Below are positions 15,845-24,678 of a DNA stretch of 64,000 nt, piece by piece. The position numbers were made by a program, and so were the translations under genes. This DNA comes from Microcystis wesenbergii FACHB-1317 (GTDB lineage: Bacteria > Cyanobacteriota > Cyanobacteriia > Cyanobacteriales > Microcystaceae), in assembly GCF_014696875.1 (NCBI RefSeq), contig NZ_JACJQV010000111.1, forward strand, positions 1 to 64,000. The letters are read 5' to 3'. The notes beneath the pieces were generated by a model. That model worked only from the letters and a program-made list of their open reading frames with translations, was not told the DNA's origin and ran no database searches. The stretch's first letter is position 1. Each line of letters begins with the position of its first letter.

Positions 15845-16090
15845 ATGCCTTTTTTAAGTACCATAGAAGAAATGGCTCTCGAAGAAGGAGCTAAATCAGG
15901 AGCTAAATTAACTAACCAAAAACATATCATTTTAGCTTTACAAAGTCGTTTTGGGGAGATTCCTAATTCCCTGATTGAAACGATTAACCAAATTGAGGAT
16001 GTGTCTGTCTTAGAGAGTCTTTTTGTCCCCAGTATTACTATTAATTCATTGGGGGAATTTCAACAGCTAGTTAATGACTCTTTATCATAA
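15845..16090 (+). CDS. Stand-alone copy of the Rpn C-terminal domain (RpnS-like)
   Basis: 81 residues nearly identical to residues 237-313 of the preceding Rpn protein. It has a four-residue insertion (KSGA within EEGAKSGAKLT) and scattered substitutions (N for S, H for Y, G for D). The start is taken as MPFLSTIEEM at 15845 because GAAGGAG lies eight bases upstream; a longer frame from 15827 would translate that site. It arose by tandem duplication of the internal ORF. It probably adds antitoxin or multimerisation dosage to the Rpn nuclease. Confidence 0.8.
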   Translation: MPFLSTIEEMALEEGAKSGAKLTNQKHIILALQSRFGEIPNSLIETINQIEDVSVLESLFVPSITINSLGEFQQLVNDSLS

Positions 16091-16109
16091 TATGAGAAGG
16101 AGAGCAATC

Positions 16110-16169
16110 ATGCTTTTTTTAAGAACTAGAGACAACTTTTCAGCACAATTAACTAGAAGAATAGGGTAA
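16110..16169 (+). pseudogene. Decayed third copy of the Rpn small module
   Basis: The upstream 'ATATGAGAAGGAGAGCAATC' leader is the same as before copy two. The ATG then opens MLFLRTRDNF, ending in SAQLTRRIG and a stop. The leader, the MxFL start and a QLT/KLT region are preserved, while the rest is deleted. Confidence 0.7.
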
Positions 16170-16220
16170 ATACTCATTTACCCCCATTTTCTTAATACTT
16201 TCTTTAACTTTGGCTGAAAT

Positions 16221-16787
16221 TTAAACTAATCTCCCCTCATTCATAGGTGGAAAACGATGATAATACATGGCAATCATCATGGGAATTAGAACCATTAAGT
16301 TATAGAAAAGATGCAGTTCTAACCGAGGAAACCAAATTTGTCCAATACTAATAGGAACGCGAGAATCCCATAAGTTTTGACCAATAATTGCCTGTCCTAA
16401 GAGTAAAGCGTGTTCAAAATGATGATAGAATTGTAATCCTAAAGCCAAATCCCACCAAAGACGAGCTTTTCCATGAAAAGAAGGACGAAAAATAGCTAAC
16501 CCTAATAACATAAAAAGAGCGTGTCCATAGTGTAGCCATTCCGAGCGCATTAACCAAGGTTTCCAGAGTCCTAATAACCCTAAACATTCTGGTCTCGGCC
16601 ATCCTAAACCCCACAATTGATAAGCTTGAATAATATGTTCTGAGATGTGGGCAATAGTCACTATCATAAAGATTTGCATCCCCAATTTATGCCAGCGTCC
16701 ATTCATCGCATAAACGAAAGAACGGATGATATTTGAAATCAGTTGAATAGGGTTTCTTTGGTTGGGAATTTGTCGAACTGTAGTCAT
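16221..16787 (-). CDS. Histidine-rich integral membrane protein downstream of PksE
   Basis: 188 residues with about four to five membrane helices and eleven histidines, many clustered: H47 and H51 in AHISEHI, H86 and H89 in LHYGHA, H105, H122-H123 and H126 in YHHFEHALLLGQ, H159 in LELHLFY, H177. The spacing (HxxxH, HxxH, HHxxH) is reminiscent of membrane di-iron oxygenases/desaturases or haem proteins, but I do not recognise the family. The start follows the PKS stop by 49 bp on the same strand with an AGGAG-type site (CACAGGAGAACC before ATG). It is therefore probably co-transcribed with the PKS and may act on its product. Confidence 0.75.
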   Translation of the reverse strand: MTTVRQIPNQRNPIQLISNIIRSFVYAMNGRWHKLGMQIFMIVTIAHISEHIIQAYQLWGLGWPRPECLGLLGLWKPWLMRSEWLHYGHALFMLLGLAIFRPSFHGKARLWWDLALGLQFYHHFEHALLLGQAIIGQNLWDSRVPISIGQIWFPRLELHLFYNLMVLIPMMIAMYYHRFPPMNEGRLV

Positions 16788-16836
16788 GATTTGGTTCTCC
16801 TGTGGTTTAAAAAAGGGTAAAACTGGATAATTTTTA

Positions 16837-19800
16837 TCAGAAAACCTTTAATGGTTCTGTCTGAAGTAAGTCCGATTTTTTCTGAACTGTTTGGACAAAT
16901 ATTGCCAAGATGAAAGCTGTCTTGATTTCTCGGAAAGAAACAGGTAAAGTGATGATTAAATCCTTTCCTGAAGATAACCACAAAATAGGGGATAAAGGGG
17001 TTAATTGTTGAGAGAAAGATGATAAAGTTAACGGGATATCGAGACTCAAACCCGCTTTCTTAATACTTTCTTTAGCAGACCAAATGCGAGTCGCTGCCAT
17101 ATTAAAATCCTCATGATTCTCTTGACTAATTACCTCCGCTAAATTAAAGGAATTTTCCCCCAATAAATCGCGCCACATCTGCACATCACGGGGGATAATC
17201 GGTTCCAGATCGCATCCTGACGCACCCTTAAGCACAAGGGTTAAATCTTCGGCATGAGATACCGAAACCGCCTCGTTATCGCTTAATTCGGGCTTGCCAT
17301 CCCCCCGACGCTGAATTACACTAGGGGATGAGGTTAACATCCCTAAACTGCGATCGCTTCTGACTCGTCTTTCTACCGTTGCATCCCGATCGAGAATTAA
17401 AGTTAAATCGACATTAGGCATCATCTCCTTGATCTTTCGTTCTAAATAACAGGGTAAAAGGGCTGGAATCCAGGGATCTTGAGGATTTCTGTGTTTAATC
17501 ACCTTTAATTCCAATCCTTGCCACACTTCTAAGAGATTGCCATCGTCATCCAATACCTCAAGATCATAGACAAAGGTATCTCCTTGATGCAGTCTTTCTT
17601 TGGCTGAAACAAACTGATTTTCGCCTAAATTGACAGAATATACCGTTAAGCGTTCTATGCCAGTGGGTAGAATAGTGGCATGGGGAACACAAGCTTGTAA
17701 AGCATGGATAACGGCATCTCTTGCCCCTGCATCGCCTAAAATCAGGGATTGAGGTAAATAACGACTAAACCAAGCAGTTTTTTGCTCAATCTTAATTTCT
17801 GCAATACATTCGGTTGCTTTGAGATGAGAATAACCCTTAATTCGTTGAAATCTTGCTTTATGGAACAGTAAATGACCATATAAGTCCGTATCTGGATTAA
17901 TTTGAGGGTTATTTTTTCCTTCTTTAAGGGGGACAGGGGGAATCAATGGGCGACAGTCTGGCACCCCCACAGAAGAATGGCTGATGATGGCTTCAAAATG
18001 ATCGATACTAAACCCTGTATTGGCACAGCGAATAACGGCTTTAACCTTTCCAGAATCGGTGATTAAGGTAGCAATTTGTATCTTTAAGGGTTGATCGGCA
18101 GAAACCACGATCGGACGGTTAAATTTAACCGATTCAAACGTTAATCCTCCAGTTTCCCCCTTGTTAAGGGGGACGGAAGGGGTATCTTGGTTTTCCCCCT
18201 TGTTAAGAGTTTGATCCTCCTTCCTTGCTAAGGTGGGGAGTAATGCAGTGGCCACTTGTGCGATCGCTTCTAACCCCAGGACACCGGGGAAAATGTATTC
18301 TCCTTGATAAACATGATCTTGTAAATAAGGATCATTGTCTAAGGATAATTCTGCTTCAGTAATCAGTTCAATTCCCGTGTAATGAACTTTCTTTGTCTCT
18401 AAAAAGCGTAAAAAAGACAATTCTTGCGGTTTTAAGCTTAAAGTCGGCGGTTCACCAAAACGCCCGGCGATGATGACAGAGGCAGTGGGTAGGGATTGAT
18501 TTAAAAGTAAATGTAAGTATTTAATGCCAATATCGGGAGAAATAGGGGTAATACCTTCATTTCTTAGCTTTTCAACTGTTCCTAAACGTTCTCCCATGCC
18601 AATACCGGACCAAACCGACCATTCTAGGTTTAAACAGCGACAATTAGGGTATTTTCGACTAAATTCCCCTACAATATCCCCTAACCATTCATTGGCTAAC
18701 CCATAGTCTGCTTCTCCTTTCAATCCAGTCTCGGCAATAATTGAACCGAAGCTGATTAAATAGTTGAGAGAATCGGGGTTAATTTCCGTTAAGATATGTT
18801 GCAAACCCTTGACTTTTGGGGCTAAAGTTGCTAGGAAATCTTCTGGTTCGAGATGTTGAATTAATTTCGGTGTATTAACCCCCGCACCGTGTAAAATTCC
18901 CGTAATTTCTCCTAAATTTGTCTTAATTTCGGCGATAGTTTGCTGAACTGACTCAGCATCACTGACATCACAAGAATAATAATGGACTTGGATGTTTGCA
19001 GACTTCATTCTTGCTAAATTTTCGGCTAATTCTCGGTTATCTTCAGGTTGAGAACGTCCTAAAATCGCTAAGGTGGCTTTATTTTCTTTAGCTAAGGATA
19101 AGGCACATTCTGAGGCAATACCTCTCCCTCCCCCCGTCACCAAAAGAAGTTCCTTGATTTTGCTTTTATTTGAACTTTTTAGGGCTTTTTTCTGCTTAGG
19201 GTTATCGGTATCTTTTTCTAACCCTAACAAGTTTAATTGACGAAGAAACCGTTTTCCGTTTTCATCATAATAAACTTCTGTATAGCTATCAGTTGCAGTG
19301 ATTTCTGAGAGAATGATATTAACTGCATTGGGATGATGAAAAGGAATATCAATGACACAGGTAGGAATTTGACGATTTTCTAGATAAAAAGTTCTCGCAA
19401 AGGACGCATATCCTCCACCTTGTTGAATCAAAATCAAGGGTTTTTTCTCTTTTATAGATAATTTTGCTCCTTTTAAAAGCAAATCAATTTCTGATTCATC
19501 AGGATGGGGTTTTAAACAAATAATGATCCCTTTTTCCTGCTCATGCTTTAAGGTGGGTTGTAAAACAGATAAGTTAGGCAATAAAGGATGATCGGCATGG
19601 GCGATAATATGCCAATTTCCCGCTTTTTCTCGATTTATTTGCTTTTTATCTGATTTAATTAACGGTTTTTCGATTAATTCAACCGTAAACGCACGCACCC
19701 AATTATCAACACCCATAGGGATTGATTCTTGAGGAATTTGAGGATTATTTTTGCCTAATTCTTCTAAAGCTGCTGCTAGATCCTGAATAGTTGCATTGGC

Positions 19801-22776
19801 ATAATCTGTCGGTGAATGGGGAGGAGATAAGTCTAACTGACGCGCTGCTTCGATCACTAATTGACTGACACTGATAGAATTAAGGTGCAGATCCGCCAAC
19901 AAGCGATGATGATTTTCAATGGTTTCTAGGGGTAATTCTGTTTTTTGTGCGACTAATTGACGAATAACTTCAATTTTTGAGGTTTCAGGTTTGAGGTTTT
20001 GGCTATGATTAGGCAATAAAAGAGCAATATTCTCTACTTTTGCCTGTTGACTTTTGCCCTTTACCTTGATCTCACATGGATTGGCAATAAAATGGGGTTG
20101 ATAGTCTAAATTAAAGGGACGACTAAATCTATCTTCAAATAACCCTTGATAGTTAACCTTGACACCATTAACAAACATCACTGCAACCGTTTTCAATAAC
20201 CCTTGTAAAGACTCACTGCTGCTATCGAGAGAAATTACGGGAATATCCGTTATATCTGCCACTAAACGGCTTAATATCGAACCGGAACCCACTTCAATGA
20301 ATAAATCAACCTCTTTCTCTGCTGACTTGACTGCATCGATGAAGCGCACCGGTGAGGTGATTTGTTCTAACAAAAGCGAGCGCCAGTCGGTATTTAATGG
20401 CAATTTTTCGCCCGTTACGGTAGAAATAACCGTTTTTTCCAGGGAATTTAAGGGATAAGTTTGTAAATAATCTTCTAAGGGTTGCACAGCCCGGGCCACT
20501 AGGGGAGAATGGAAAGCGTGGGAGACAGGCAAATAAACGGTTTTAATACCTTTATTTTGGGCTTTTTCAACAACATCTTTAATCCCTAATGCCTCTCCTG
20601 AGATTATTGTCTGATAGGGTGAATTTAATCCCGCAATCTCAACGATACGTCCATTTAATAAACTTTTAACCGTTTCTGCATCGGCGTTAATGCTGGCCAT
20701 TCTACCTGTTGGGTGGCCCAGTTGTGCCATTGCTTGACCGCGAATTTTAGCTAGATTAATTAATTGAGTCTTATCATAGGCATTTGCCCAAAATAAAGCG
20801 CATAATTCCCCTAAACTGTGTCCTATGGCTAAATCTGCTTTAATATTTAAGTTTTCTAAGAGTTGTAACCCCCCTAGGCAAGCCGTAATGATCGCCGGTT
20901 GAGCAATATTCGTCACCGTGTTATCCTTACCCTTGGCTAACTGAGCCTTGTTATATAATTGTTTAATCACAGGAAAACGTCTTTCCCAGAGTCCCCCATG
21001 AAGATAAACTGGTGCGGATTGCCCCGGAAAGAGAAAACCTATTTTATTGACCTGTTTTTCGTGATTGGTAAAGATATTATCTAAATTTTGACCGGGGGGG
21101 ATCAACGAGTGCAAGCCTTGGGCCCCTACAAGGTGATTGGTTAAGCTATCGGGGGAAGATGCAATAATGGCCAGACGATAGGGTAAATGAGGATTGACCT
21201 TTTTCGCTAATTCAACGGCAAGATCCGTCATTTCTGACTGGGATATGCGAGGAACAATATTTAATAACCGATTAACCTGTGCTTGTAAGTCTTCTTGACT
21301 ATTTGCACTCAATAGGAATAACTCCGCATCTTGGGGAGAATGGATTAATTTTTGTTCCTGTGGCGTTAAAGTGTGACGACGAATCTGACTTAATCCCTCT
21401 ATGATAATATGACTATTAATGCCCCCAAAACCCATGGCACTCACTCCTGCCCGTAAAGGTAAGGAATTTGGCCAGATTTGCCCCTCTTTTAATACCTGTA
21501 ATCTTGCCTTGTCTTCGGTTAACCGAGCCTGAGGGCGATCGCATCCCGTCACTGGTGGTAAAATTTGACGATGAACCGCCATAGTCGCCTTAATTAACCC
21601 TGCTATCCCTGCCGCCGCCTTAGTATGGCCAATATTCGCTTTAATTGAACCAATAACGGCTTTATTTACCGTATCTGGATGAATACGAGATAAGACTTCT
21701 AATTCGGTTCCATCACCCACCGCCGTTCCCGTACCATGGCCTTCAAAATAAGCTATAGTATCCCCCGTAAATTCAGCCCGTTTATAGGCGCGATTTAAAG
21801 CCAATAACTGTCCTTCCACTTCTGGGCGAGTAATTCCCCCTTTGCCATCGGAAGAAATCCCCCAACCCTGAATAACAGCATAAATCCGTTTATTTTGGGC
21901 TAGGGCATCCTCATGACGCATTAACACCAGAAAACCGCATCCTTCCCCCGGAATAAACCCATTAGACCCTTGATCATACACTTTCATCTCCCCAGAGGCT
22001 AAGGCCCCCGTTTTGGCAAAACCCACCAACTCAAAAGGGTCCATACTAATATCCACACCCCCGACTAAAGCGATATCTAAATCTTCAGCGACTAAAGCCG
22101 AACAACCATTCGCTACTGCCAGTAAAGAGGAACTACAAGCCCCATCGACGATATATCCGCCCCCTTTTAAGTCAAAATAATTACAAATTCTCCCCGCTAT
22201 CGTATTCGCGAGATTTCCCGCTAAAGATTCCTCTCCAATCGGTTCAAAGGGTTCTTTAAAGCGATTTTCTAATTCATTTAAGAAAATTTGCCGTTCTTTG
22301 TCCGATAATCCTTGTTTTAATAATTGTTCTTCTACCCTATGACGCACATAGGGCCAACGCAATCTTAGGGTATTAGCCCGCGATAACTCGCCTGTGAGGG
22401 TATTTCCCAGTAAAACCCCAGTTGTTTCTTTATTTAACCCCTTTCCGTCGGGAAATCCGGCATCATTCAACGCCTGAGACGCAATATCTAACGCTAACCA
22501 GTGGGTTAAATCGGCCGAACGAAAGGTACTCCCCACCACTTTATAAGCAATGCGATCGAATTCATAGCCCTCAATAACGGCAGCTTGAGTCGAATAAATA
22601 ACATCGGGGGCGCTTTTATCGGGAGAATAGTAGTCACTTAACGATAATCGCTCTGAGGGAAAGCGACGAAATGCGCGACGCTGAGACAGGACATTTTCCC
22701 ATAATTCCTGTGGAGAATCGGCATCAGGATAAAGACAAGCCATGCCAACAATAGCAATTTGAGGAGAAGCTTTCAT
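16837..22776 (-). CDS. Enediyne-type iterative polyketide synthase (PksE)
   Basis: 1979 residues in the enediyne PKS order. KS spans ~1-460, with Cys214 in DGACSSSLLA, His347 in EGHGTGT and His384 in NIGHTKAAAG. AT spans ~578-870, with Ser654 in IGHSLGE and His756 in HAFHSP. ACP lies ~930-1005, with Ser967 in LHLNSISV. KR lies ~1205-1440, with TGGGRGI, Ser1345, Tyr1358 and Asn1362. DH lies ~1470-1760, with His1488 in DHVYQGEYIFPG and a GDAGARDAV acid. A C-terminal PPTase spans ~1770-1979, with GCDLEPI and WSAKESIKKAG. The integrated phosphopantetheinyl transferase, the single ACP and the LHLNSI motif separate it from PUFA and modular synthases. It would make a linear conjugated polyene with its E10 thioesterase. 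Two low-complexity inserts interrupt the DH domain. Confidence 0.95.
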   Translation of the reverse strand: MKASPQIAIVGMACLYPDADSPQELWENVLSQRRAFRRFPSERLSLSDYYSPDKSAPDVIYSTQAAVIEGYEFDRIAYKVVGSTFRSADLTHWLALDIASQALNDAGFPDGKGLNKETTGVLLGNTLTGELSRANTLRLRWPYVRHRVEEQLLKQGLSDKERQIFLNELENRFKEPFEPIGEESLAGNLANTIAGRICNYFDLKGGGYIVDGACSSSLLAVANGCSALVAEDLDIALVGGVDISMDPFELVGFAKTGALASGEMKVYDQGSNGFIPGEGCGFLVLMRHEDALAQNKRIYAVIQGWGISSDGKGGITRPEVEGQLLALNRAYKRAEFTGDTIAYFEGHGTGTAVGDGTELEVLSRIHPDTVNKAVIGSIKANIGHTKAAAGIAGLIKATMAVHRQILPPVTGCDRPQARLTEDKARLQVLKEGQIWPNSLPLRAGVSAMGFGGINSHIIIEGLSQIRRHTLTPQEQKLIHSPQDAELFLLSANSQEDLQAQVNRLLNIVPRISQSEMTDLAVELAKKVNPHLPYRLAIIASSPDSLTNHLVGAQGLHSLIPPGQNLDNIFTNHEKQVNKIGFLFPGQSAPVYLHGGLWERRFPVIKQLYNKAQLAKGKDNTVTNIAQPAIITACLGGLQLLENLNIKADLAIGHSLGELCALFWANAYDKTQLINLAKIRGQAMAQLGHPTGRMASINADAETVKSLLNGRIVEIAGLNSPYQTIISGEALGIKDVVEKAQNKGIKTVYLPVSHAFHSPLVARAVQPLEDYLQTYPLNSLEKTVISTVTGEKLPLNTDWRSLLLEQITSPVRFIDAVKSAEKEVDLFIEVGSGSILSRLVADITDIPVISLDSSSESLQGLLKTVAVMFVNGVKVNYQGLFEDRFSRPFNLDYQPHFIANPCEIKVKGKSQQAKVENIALLLPNHSQNLKPETSKIEVIRQLVAQKTELPLETIENHHRLLADLHLNSISVSQLVIEAARQLDLSPPHSPTDYANATIQDLAAALEELGKNNPQIPQESIPMGVDNWVRAFTVELIEKPLIKSDKKQINREKAGNWHIIAHADHPLLPNLSVLQPTLKHEQEKGIIICLKPHPDESEIDLLLKGAKLSIKEKKPLILIQQGGGYASFARTFYLENRQIPTCVIDIPFHHPNAVNIILSEITATDSYTEVYYDENGKRFLRQLNLLGLEKDTDNPKQKKALKSSNKSKIKELLLVTGGGRGIASECALSLAKENKATLAILGRSQPEDNRELAENLARMKSANIQVHYYSCDVSDAESVQQTIAEIKTNLGEITGILHGAGVNTPKLIQHLEPEDFLATLAPKVKGLQHILTEINPDSLNYLISFGSIIAETGLKGEADYGLANEWLGDIVGEFSRKYPNCRCLNLEWSVWSGIGMGERLGTVEKLRNEGITPISPDIGIKYLHLLLNQSLPTASVIIAGRFGEPPTLSLKPQELSFLRFLETKKVHYTGIELITEAELSLDNDPYLQDHVYQGEYIFPGVLGLEAIAQVATALLPTLARKEDQTLNKGENQDTPSVPLNKGETGGLTFESVKFNRPIVVSADQPLKIQIATLITDSGKVKAVIRCANTGFSIDHFEAIISHSSVGVPDCRPLIPPVPLKEGKNNPQINPDTDLYGHLLFHKARFQRIKGYSHLKATECIAEIKIEQKTAWFSRYLPQSLILGDAGARDAVIHALQACVPHATILPTGIERLTVYSVNLGENQFVSAKERLHQGDTFVYDLEVLDDDGNLLEVWQGLELKVIKHRNPQDPWIPALLPCYLERKIKEMMPNVDLTLILDRDATVERRVRSDRSLGMLTSSPSVIQRRGDGKPELSDNEAVSVSHAEDLTLVLKGASGCDLEPIIPRDVQMWRDLLGENSFNLAEVISQENHEDFNMAATRIWSAKESIKKAGLSLDIPLTLSSFSQQLTPLSPILWLSSGKDLIITLPVSFREIKTAFILAIFVQTVQKKSDLLQTEPLKVF
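17899..17946 (-). repeat. Repeat-derived insert 2 inside the PksE DH domain
   Basis: The minus strand encodes LIPPVPLKEGKNNPQ (residues ~1611-1625). The DNA (CTTTAAGGGGGACAGGGGG) is a form of the dispersed cyanobacterial 'TTAAGGGGGACGGAGGG' repeat. It sits between recognisable DH-domain blocks and keeps the frame. Confidence 0.7.
18148..18210 (-). repeat. Repeat-derived insert 1 inside the PksE DH domain
   Basis: Two adjacent copies of a CCCCCTTGTTAAG-type repeat encode TLNKGENQ and PSVPLNKGETGG (residues ~1523-1544). Segments like PPxPLNKGExGG are the signature of a repeat that inserts in frame in cyanobacterial proteins. The copies lie in a variable region after the first DH helix. Confidence 0.8.
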
Positions 22777-22860
22777 AGTCAGTGACCAGGAGAATGTTAC
22801 TGTAGGGAGTGCCAGAAACTTGCACCCACGAGTTTTTTGCTAGTACAAGCCTACTGCTTG

Positions 22861-23820
22861 TTAAGGAGTTGATAAAATGCCGGAAGCCTGTACTAGGGGT
22901 AATTTTGCTTTTAAGGGTTCAACCGCTAATATCAACCCTCTGAAACAACACACCAGTGTCAATCCGAAAAACATCCCAAAAACAAGATGAAAGGACATCA
23001 AAATGCCATAAGCAACGGCTACAGATGCCCCGAAAATTATCTGCTCACGGGGGTTAATCGGTGTTGTTCCCGGATCCGTTACCATATAGAAAGTAAAGAG
23101 GACAAAAGCCACCCCTGTCATGGGTAATAGGGCGGGGATTAACGGTGTCTGAAAGATAGCACTTCTAAGGATTGCTTGTAAGATAAAAGCCCCTAACCAT
23201 CCCGCAATTAAAGGCAGTTTACGAGTAAAACGGGCATTTAAAAACGTTCCCGTACAAACAATTAAGACGGGTAAAATCCAATCTGCCCAACCGCTTAAAT
23301 TCTCGGTAAACTGATAGGGGGGCGCGATGCCAATCCAAGGAAATAAGAGTAAGGTAACGCTAATACCAAAATTAGAAGGATTGAGAAAATGACGGGTTTT
23401 ATCTGCCACTTGTAACCGAAAAATTGCTTTAGATCCGATAGCCACCGCTACTGCAAACATAATCGGAAATAAACGCTCATTAGCATAGAGTAACATAGCG
23501 ATCGCTAATGAGGTAATATGGGCAGAAAGCAGAAAATCGACAAACTGACCGATACTTCCTAAATATCTAGGTTTAAAGCCATTTACCCCAGCATCAACGC
23601 TTTCTAATAATAATTCTACGCTGTAACCTGTTGCTAAAGCCACCAGAGGTTGCGCCCAAGATTGTTCAAATCCGAGGACAGTATGACCTAAAATATTGAG
23701 AAAGGTAATCGCTATGGCAAAGCGTCGTAATCCTGCTAAACGGTTGGGTTGATAGGAAACCGTAGAACGATCTACTGAAGAGCTAAAATAGGGAAGATTA
23801 AATAATTGAGTGGTCGTCAT
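22861..23820 (-). CDS. Enediyne core membrane protein E5/UnbU (NqrB/RnfD-like)
   Basis: About 319 residues with eight or more membrane helices, of the UnbU family related to NqrB/RnfD membrane subunits. Diagnostic stretches include NRLAGLRRFAIAITFLNILGH, DKTRHFLNPSNFGISVTLLLFPW, MTGVAFVLFTFYMVTDPGTTP and FGASVAVAYGILMSFHLVFGMFFGL. E5/UnbU is the third accessory protein of the enediyne minimal cassette; its reaction is not established. The gene is 84 bp upstream of pksE on the same strand, so both probably share a transcript. The start is placed at MTTTQLF (23820). A TTG start at 23862 is possible but would overlap the divergent Uma2 gene more. Confidence 0.88.
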   Translation of the reverse strand: MTTTQLFNLPYFSSSVDRSTVSYQPNRLAGLRRFAIAITFLNILGHTVLGFEQSWAQPLVALATGYSVELLLESVDAGVNGFKPRYLGSIGQFVDFLLSAHITSLAIAMLLYANERLFPIMFAVAVAIGSKAIFRLQVADKTRHFLNPSNFGISVTLLLFPWIGIAPPYQFTENLSGWADWILPVLIVCTGTFLNARFTRKLPLIAGWLGAFILQAILRSAIFQTPLIPALLPMTGVAFVLFTFYMVTDPGTTPINPREQIIFGASVAVAYGILMSFHLVFGMFFGLTLVCCFRGLILAVEPLKAKLPLVQASGILSTP

Positions 23821-24462
23821 GGTTATTGTTGAAGATGAGTTAAAGGAAATTATCTTTCCCAAAAGTGATTTACTGAGTGATGAACCCCCTATAGAAACAG
23901 AGTTACATCTGCGTCAATTGATGCTTTTGATCCAATCACTAGAGTTATTATGGAAAGACCGCCAAGATTTCTATGCTTTTGGTAATCTGACTATTTATTA
24001 CAGCCCTAATCAACGAAAATCAGAATATTTTAGGGGTCCTGATTTTTTTGTGGTTTTGGGAGTAGCAAGAAAACCGCGTAAAAGTTGGTTAGTGTGGGAA
24101 GAAGAGGGGAAATATCCCCATGTCATCATCGAGATTTTGTCTGATTTAACGGCAGAAACTGATCGAGGTCTCAAGAAAGAAATTTATCAGGAAACTTTCC
24201 GGACTCCTAACTATTTTTGGTTTGATCCCAATAGTTTAGAATTTAAGGGTTTTCAGTTGATGGTAGGAAAATACGAAGAAATTGCAGCGAATGAACAGGG
24301 CTGGTTATGGAGTCAACAGTTAGAATTTTTTTAGGGGTTCATGACAGCCAATTACGCTTTTTTACCCCTGAAGGTAAACTTGTTCCCACCCCTGAAGAAG
24401 TGGCAGAAAAGATGGCTCAGAAGTTACAAGATTTAGGGATAGATTGGCGAGATTTGGCTTAA
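23819..24462 (+). pseudogene. Uma2-family endonuclease with a frameshift
   Basis: The first frame (23819-24334, ~171 residues) is a Uma2/DUF820 PD-(D/E)XK-like protein: YYSPNQRKSEYFRGPDFFVV, KSWLVWEEEGKYPHVIIEILS with the catalytic-type E.LS strand, and RGLKKEIYQ. It stops right after QLEFF in a run of seven T. One base off, the frame continues LGVHDSQLRFFTPEGKLV and then PTPEEVAEK to a TAA at 24460-24462, exactly the usual C-terminus of the family. So one T was lost (or ribosomes slip). Its start overlaps the UnbU start head to head within CATG. Confidence 0.8.
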
Positions 24463-24629
24463 GTTTGCCCTGAAATCTCGCTCAAGCAAGCTGAACTGCA
24501 ACTTATGAAGTAATCTGCCCAAATGCTACAGTTAGGCGTTTTTACCGCGATAATAAACAAAAATCGAGCTATATTTGCCAGTTCTCGACATGATTTGCTA
24601 TACTCCAACAAGTAACTACATTCTTCCTC

Positions 24630-24654
24630 AGCCCCCAATGGGGGGCTTTTTTTT
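24630..24654 (+). terminator. Rho-independent terminator
   Basis: AGCCCCC (24630-24636), a four-base loop, GGGGGCT (24641-24647) and eight T. It would end plus-strand transcription coming from the Uma2 gene, before the convergent PEP-CTERM gene. Confidence 0.85.
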
Positions 24655-24678
24655 GGTAAAAAAGAAGCGATCGAAGGC

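Noticed and set aside
16837-22776. PUFA (PfaA-type) or heterocyst glycolipid synthase
   Set aside because: A single ACP with LHLNSI, an integrated C-terminal PPTase, and the neighbouring E3, E4, E5 and E10 genes match enediyne PKS.
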